This document shows, piece by piece, positions 61,115-64,000 of a DNA stretch of 64,000 nt. How positions within the stretch are numbered: the stretch's first letter is position 1; every line of letters starts with the position of its first letter. The position numbers and the translations under genes were made by a program. The notes under the pieces are model-generated. The model was not told the origin of the DNA, searched no databases, and worked only from the letters and a program-made list of their open reading frames with translations. The DNA comes from Thermococcus sp. JdFR-02 (GTDB taxonomy: Archaea; Methanobacteriota_B; Thermococci; Thermococcales; Thermococcaceae), in assembly GCA_002009975.1 (NCBI GenBank), contig MTLP01000031.1:62001-126000 (forward strand). The letters are read 5' to 3'.

Positions 61115-61990
61115 TCATAATGACATTCCTCTGAAGCGCTGTATCCTTAGCTCAAATTCATTTGTTAAGCTTTCAAAGAATTTTTGTGCCTTCTCATTTT
61201 TTCGAAGTATCCGTTCAATTGGAGATTTCCTCTTTTTTGTTGCATAAAGAGAGATTCTTCTTAAGTCCGAAATTGAGTACACTACTGTATTAAACAATAA
61301 TTCCTCATACAAAAGTTCTCTAAGTGGTGTATCTTTAAATTTTTCTTTAATTTTGTGTTCTAAATAATTCTTAACTTTTTTAAGTCCAGTAGTTACTCGT
61401 GAGTTTACATTATTCAGAACAATACCAATTAGTTTTGGTTTATCTTTTCTTTCATCAATAAGGGCATAATAGGCATAGAGAATTTTGTTTACAAAGAAAA
61501 TTGTACCATTTACGTTCAGATCACCAAGGTCAGTAGGGACAATTATGTAATTTGACACTTCAAGTCCATAACGAGCAAATATCGGATCGGGTGGGCAATC
61601 AATTATCACATAATCAAACTTATCCAAACTTCTCTCTTGTCTAAAATACTGTCTAAGAGTTTCTGGACCTAATAATCCAGCTCCAAATCTTCTCAGGAAT
61701 ACATCTGCAAAGAAGTTCACTGAAGAAGGTATTATTTTTAGATTCTCCCTAACTTTATTGTTCTCAATAAGTTCTGGTTTTGAATATGGGAACTTTCTAT
61801 TTTGAAGTAAATGATAAACATTCTTATTAGGAGTTGCCTTAAAGAATACTGATGTTAAATGGGCTTGAGGATCAAAGTCAATAAGACAGACTTTTTTATT
61901 TTGCATAGCTAATGATACACCCAAGATGGCAGATAATGTTGTTTTCCCAGTTCCTCCTTTTAAATTCACAATAGAAACAATATTTGTCAT
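61115..61990 (-). CDS. ParA/Soj family partition ATPase
   Basis: About 291 residues. The deviant Walker A motif KGGTGKTTLS (residue 11 onward) has the signature Lys of ParA/MinD proteins. Walker A' is CLIDFDPQAHLT near residue 38, and FDYVIIDCPPDP near 120 is the Walker B region. It would segregate DNA in concert with the downstream DNA-binding protein. Low G+C content and the absence of other replication genes suggest either a chromosomal segregation pair (SegAB-like) or a remnant of an integrated plasmid. GGTGAGG lies before ATG 61990. Confidence 0.9.
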   Translation of the reverse strand: MTNIVSIVNLKGGTGKTTLSAILGVSLAMQNKKVCLIDFDPQAHLTSVFFKATPNKNVYHLLQNRKFPYSKPELIENNKVRENLKIIPSSVNFFADVFLRRFGAGLLGPETLRQYFRQERSLDKFDYVIIDCPPDPIFARYGLEVSNYIIVPTDLGDLNVNGTIFFVNKILYAYYALIDERKDKPKLIGIVLNNVNSRVTTGLKKVKNYLEHKIKEKFKDTPLRELLYEELLFNTVVYSISDLRRISLYATKKRKSPIERILRKNEKAQKFFESLTNEFELRIQRFRGMSL

Positions 61991-62302
61991 AAACCTCACC
62001 AAATATAAAATATTACGCTAAGAATTTAAAAATTTTTCACAATTTGACATAACATAAATAAGCCATTTTTTGAGCATAAGATAACAAATAACAATTATGC
62101 TATGTTTACTTAATAAAAGCAGTTAATAACTTAAAGGATTCACTCAAATACCTAATTCTCAACTTGTTAGAAAAGTATGATTGAAAAAAACTATAATGGC
62201 TTTTAAAATATAATAGGGATAAGGAATATAAAACTATTTTTCCCTTTTAGTAAAATGATAAAAGTAAAATGAAAGTCAAAAAGGAGAGAATCTTTTCATG
62301 AT
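61991..62302. other. A/T-rich gene-free region upstream of the ParA-like gene
   Basis: About 310 very A/T-rich bases. It carries the parA promoter (ATTTTTAAATT near 62025), several AACATA or TATGTT words in both orientations, and the dyad at 62073-62101. No open reading frame of note. Confidence 0.5.
62073..62101. repeat. AGCATAA...TTATGCT inverted repeat near the par-like genes
   Basis: A perfect 7-base dyad with a 15-base spacer containing GATAAC and AATAAC words. Its place about 85 bases upstream of the ParA-like gene is where a centromere-like site would be expected. Confidence 0.4.
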
Positions 62303-63331
62303 CTAATACTCCCTTTCCACTATGAAATCGGCGAGCAGTTCAAGATTTTTCCTTGCTTCGCTCTCTGGGAGAACCTTTAAAGCATCTTTAGCATCTTTTA
62401 TCAGATCCTTTGCGATCTTTGAAGCGTATTCGATACTTCCATACTTTTTCAATAGCTCAATCGCCTTTTGAACCTCTTCTCTAATATCTTCCTTAATGAC
62501 AGCATCACCTTTAACATCGCCAGCATATTTTCCAAAGACCTTAAAGAACTCCTGTCTATCTTCCTCACTTGCATTTTCCAAAAAGTGAGCAACTATTAAA
62601 GTCCTTTTGCCTTTCCTTATGTCGCTTCCCACAGGTTTTCCAAGCTTCTCCTCATCAGCTATTAAGTCCAAAACATCATCCCAAATTTGGAACGCAATTC
62701 CAACATTTCTGCCGTATGTAGACAAAGCTTGAATATATTCCTCATTATCAGTCCCGATTATTGCTCCAATAGTAGCTGAAGCATCAAATAAAGCTCCAGT
62801 TTTTCCACTAATCATCTTCATATATTCCTCAACAGTAACATCGTTTCTCGTCTCAAAGTCAATATCCATGGCTTGACCTTCACACAGCTCATTTGAAGTT
62901 TTTGCCATAACATCTAAGATTCTCACCACTTTTTTAGCATCTATTGGGATTTTTGCTATTGATTCAAAGACCTTTGAAAACAGCAAGTCTCCAGCCAATA
63001 TAGCCAAGTTAATGCCCCAGAGGACATGAACTGTTGGTTTCCCTCTTCTTTTTTCATCCATATCCATTATATCATCATGAACGAGTGAATAGTTATGTAA
63101 AAGCTCAACTGCAACAGCTCCATAAACGGCTTTATTTGGATCTCCTCCCACCGCTTCACTCGCGCTCAAAACCACAAAGGGTCTAACCCTTTTTCCTCCA
63201 GCTAGTGGATAATGCCTTGCGGCATCGTAGAGCTTCTTTGGATCTTTTTCTGGAATAAGTTCAAATATAGCTTCATCGACAGCTTTAGCCTTTTCTTTTA
63301 TTGCTTCAAAGAGAGATTCAAACTTTTCCAT
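62303..63331 (-). CDS. idsA: Geranylgeranyl diphosphate synthase (polyprenyl synthetase)
   Basis: A 342-residue trans-prenyltransferase making C15/C20 chains for ether lipids. The first Asp-rich motif is LVHDDIMDMDEKRRGKPTVH near residue 88; the second is QIWDDVLDLIADEEKLGKPV near residue 217. The GGKRVRPFVVLSASE block is at residue 45. GGGGTGA precedes the start. It follows the RNase J gene by 4 bases, a pairing seen in other Thermococcales. Confidence 0.97.
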   Translation of the reverse strand: MEKFESLFEAIKEKAKAVDEAIFELIPEKDPKKLYDAARHYPLAGGKRVRPFVVLSASEAVGGDPNKAVYGAVAVELLHNYSLVHDDIMDMDEKRRGKPTVHVLWGINLAILAGDLLFSKVFESIAKIPIDAKKVVRILDVMAKTSNELCEGQAMDIDFETRNDVTVEEYMKMISGKTGALFDASATIGAIIGTDNEEYIQALSTYGRNVGIAFQIWDDVLDLIADEEKLGKPVGSDIRKGKRTLIVAHFLENASEEDRQEFFKVFGKYAGDVKGDAVIKEDIREEVQKAIELLKKYGSIEYASKIAKDLIKDAKDALKVLPESEARKNLELLADFIVEREY

Positions 63332-63335
63332 GTTA

Positions 63336-64000
63336 TCACCCCGTTATCTCAACTTTATACTCATTCCTTGATACAAACACATCTTTTCCAATCAAATACC
63401 CTTCTTCTTCAGCCATTTCAGCATAGTGAGTAAGCATCCTAAATTCTCCGTGAGCAGGAACAATATTTTCAGGATTTAAAAGCTTAATTAAATATCTATG
63501 ATCCTCTCTACTTGCATGTCCCGATACGTGTAAATCCTTAATCATTCTAACGCCTCTCATCCTAAGCTTTGTCTCTAAAGCATATCTCTGAGCAATGTTT
63601 AATGGATTTGGAATCACACCAGCTGAGAAAACAACTGTATCTTCCTTTCCAAGGTTATAAAGTTCACCATTAGCCATTCTTGTTAAAACGGCTCCAGGCT
63701 CTCCTTGATGTCCAGTAACTATCAAAAGATAATTTTCCTTAGCTTGGGCAACTTCTCTTAAGGTTTTTTGAACTGCATTTGGACTTCTAACCACTTTTGA
63801 GCCTTTCATTTTTATTAAACCCAATTGTTTAGCTATCCCCGTGTATTTTGCCAGCGAACGACCAACTAAAATAGCCTGCCTTCCCATTTTGTTTGCTATG
63901 TCTATAAGCTCTTGAAGTCTTGCAATATGGGAGGCAAAAGTAGTTGCTATCAACCCTTTCTCATCCATTCCTTCGTAGAGAAAGAAGTCTTCTAAGAGCA
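63336..64000 (-). CDS. rnj: Ribonuclease J (metallo-beta-lactamase/beta-CASP), C-terminal part
   Basis: At least 221 residues up to the window edge, where the frame stays open (LLEDFFLYEGMDEKG), so the N-terminal metallo-beta-lactamase half is outside. The beta-CASP region contains LLIVTGHQGEPGAVLTRMAN, then LHVSGHASREDHRYLIKLLN with the conserved His, and IVPAHGEFRMLTHYAE. Archaeal RNase J is a 5'-3' exoribonuclease. An apparent internal ATG at 63968 is not the start. Confidence 0.93.
   Translation of the reverse strand, partial: LLEDFFLYEGMDEKGLIATTFASHIARLQELIDIANKMGRQAILVGRSLAKYTGIAKQLGLIKMKGSKVVRSPNAVQKTLREVAQAKENYLLIVTGHQGEPGAVLTRMANGELYNLGKEDTVVFSAGVIPNPLNIAQRYALETKLRMRGVRMIKDLHVSGHASREDHRYLIKLLNPENIVPAHGEFRMLTHYAEMAEEEGYLIGKDVFVSRNEYKVEITG

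Noticed and set aside
1-64000. CRISPR array, rRNA operon, insertion sequence or replication origin
   Set aside because: No regularly spaced repeats, transposase, rRNA signature, Cdc6/Orc1 gene or ORB-like repeats were found in the window.

Overview
The window is an A+T-rich stretch of a hyperthermophilic euryarchaeal chromosome, almost certainly from the Thermococcales (Pyrococcus/Thermococcus/Palaeococcus group). The evidence is a complete 13-gene mbx (membrane-bound sulfane reductase) operon, an archaeal histone, LeuRS and GluRS of archaeal type, Rpp30/Pop5 RNase P subunits, the exosome-proteasome superoperon, the Rnl3-type RNA ligase with its PIN partner, and archaeal promoters (TATA boxes plus GGTGA-type ribosome binding sites). 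No CRISPR array, rRNA or insertion sequence was seen. One tRNA gene (Arg, anticodon TCG) is present.

Layout. 1-3263: accessory secreted proteins, including a frameshifted trypsin-like protease followed by three small exported Cys-containing proteins. 3573-6080: alpha-glucan phosphorylase with possible TGM-like operator elements. 6089-15540 (minus strand): mbxA to mbxN, a Mrp-antiporter/complex I-like respiratory operon with a SurR-type site at its promoter. 15735-22589: two methyltransferases, GluRS, DnaG with a stand-alone Toprim protein, a B12-radical SAM protein and a histone. 22976-29777: tRNA-Arg, dCTP deaminase, then FtsZ-SecE-Spt5/NusG-L11-L1-L10-P1 and DtdA. 30146-35974: KamA-family radical SAM enzyme and a TAXI-type TRAP transporter. 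36003-43453: aldo/keto reductase, RNA ligase and PIN partner, a sugar-isomerase-like protein, a tRNA-binding protein, an alpha-solenoid protein, a zinc ribbon and a DHH phosphoesterase.

43485-51103 is the information-processing superoperon (prefoldin beta, Pcc1, Brix, RpoP, L37Ae, Rrp42, Rrp41, Rrp4, SBDS, PsmA, RNase P component 2). It is interrupted between L37Ae and Rrp42 by a three-gene cassette with its own promoter: a short secreted peptide and two multispanning membrane proteins. 51458-57493 holds TrpB2, RNase P component 3, an RNA-binding protein, a two-gene accessory operon (a DUF4855-like protein and an exported membrane-anchored protein), L15e and a tautomerase. 57728-64000 holds LeuRS, a ParA/ribbon-helix-helix partition-like pair, GGPP synthase and the C-terminal part of RNase J.

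The items most worth a second look are the secreted-peptide/membrane cassette (45410-46580), a stable two-stem RNA hairpin in the leuS leader (57585-57652), the G+C-rich double hairpin ahead of L15e (57215-57249), the par-like cassette with a dyad upstream (60594-62101), and the broken protease with its satellite secreted proteins. Start codons were reassigned wherever a ribosome binding site or TATA box position decided between alternatives.
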